Part shown: in pieces, positions 63,487 to 64,000 of the stretch
Layout: each line of letters starts with the position of its first letter
Numbering within the stretch: the first letter of the stretch is position 1
Assembly (NCBI RefSeq): GCF_000204055.1
Contig: NW_006768832.1
Span: 103,280-167,279, forward strand
Source: Melampsora larici-populina 98AG31
Lineage: Eukaryota > Basidiomycota > Pucciniomycetes > Pucciniales > Melampsoraceae
Direction of reading: 5' to 3'
Length of the DNA: 64,000 nucleotides
Notes under the pieces: generated by a model
Told to the model about the DNA's origin: nothing
What the model saw: the letters and a program-made list of their open reading frames with translations, nothing else
Database searches by the model: none
Program-made: the position numbers and the translations under genes

Positions 63487-64000
63487 TTCACAGGGTCCCT
63501 TCATCTTTGATTCCTTGAGCCTCTGCACATGCATCCTATGGACCCTCTGCCTTGCAAGCTTCAAACACAGACCTGGTGCCAGGGTGCAAGAAACGTCACT
63601 TACAATAAGATACCACCATCCCAGCCAATGATCCAAGGATTCCCAACAAACTGAAAGGTCTGCTGCCCTCAATGGCCTACCCACCCAACCATTCATATCC
63701 TAAGGTTTCTGGGGAATTAAAAGGTGAGCAATCTGCCCTTGCTGTGTGTTGAATGGAATATGTATGAAGCCAAAGTCAAGGAAGAAGGAAAGAAGACAGT
63801 TCTTTGATGTAAATCATGCAAGCTTTTAACCCTAAAATGAGATCTGGTTTCTCAAGAGAAACAATTGCAACACAAGAAGGAAGACCCAGAGTCATAAGTG
63901 ACAGTGTATGGTGACAACCCAGCTACCCCCAACTTTGATGAGTCTGATGTTCCAATTTGCTGCACTTCCAAGCATGCAGTCAAGATTTGCCAATGAGAAG

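Overview
The window looks like nuclear DNA of a repeat-rich basidiomycete, most likely a rust fungus (Pucciniales). The grounds are: AT-rich sequence with short GT-AG introns (mostly 42-100 bp); a STRIPAK scaffold gene of the Far11/HAM-2/STRIP family; relics of a polyporopepsin-type aspartic peptidase and a fungal TET/JBP-like gene; a Tad-like LINE; a Helitron; a chromovirus-like Ty3 fragment; and several protein families that I associate from memory with rust genomes. The species call is inference.

Layout. 1-6 kb: the start of an acidic protein running off the left edge (minus), a candidate LTR with a decayed gag-like frame, a relic aspartic peptidase (plus) and a decayed unknown gene (minus). 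6.5-11 kb: a long-inverted-repeat element, two 206-bp CACTA-like MITEs, and a multi-exon gene broken by one of them and by a 32-bp footprint-like insertion. 11-14 kb: minisatellites, including a 182-bp satellite with alternating A/B monomers. 14.1-14.9 kb: a small secreted-protein frame interrupted by stops.

15-39 kb: nearly every recognisable gene lies on the minus strand. There are four paralogous F-box/LRR-like genes, a TET/JBP-like gene, a zinc-knuckle gene, a spliced Helitron replicase-helicase with nonsense and frameshift lesions, and an uncharacterised spliced gene. A 623-bp CACTA-like MITE occurs twice, once inside each of two F-box paralogs, each time with a clean 3-bp target duplication; conceptual removal restores the family's N-terminal F-box motif in one and its C-terminal motif in the other.

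41-51.4 kb: a 5'-truncated Ty3 pol with chromodomain-like tail (plus), more MITEs, and an apparently full-length two-ORF Tad-like LINE (minus) with poly(A) tail, AATAAA and a repeat-bearing 3' UTR. The LINE's 5' end stops just short of the ATG of the one clearly intact host gene, an 11-exon Far11/STRIP homolog of 1,329 residues (51.5-56.2 kb, plus). 56.5-64 kb: MITEs, minisatellites and uncertain short frames.

No single working pathway is encoded. The main biology is a gene family sitting among, and being cut by, small non-autonomous DNA transposons whose autonomous partners are not in the window.
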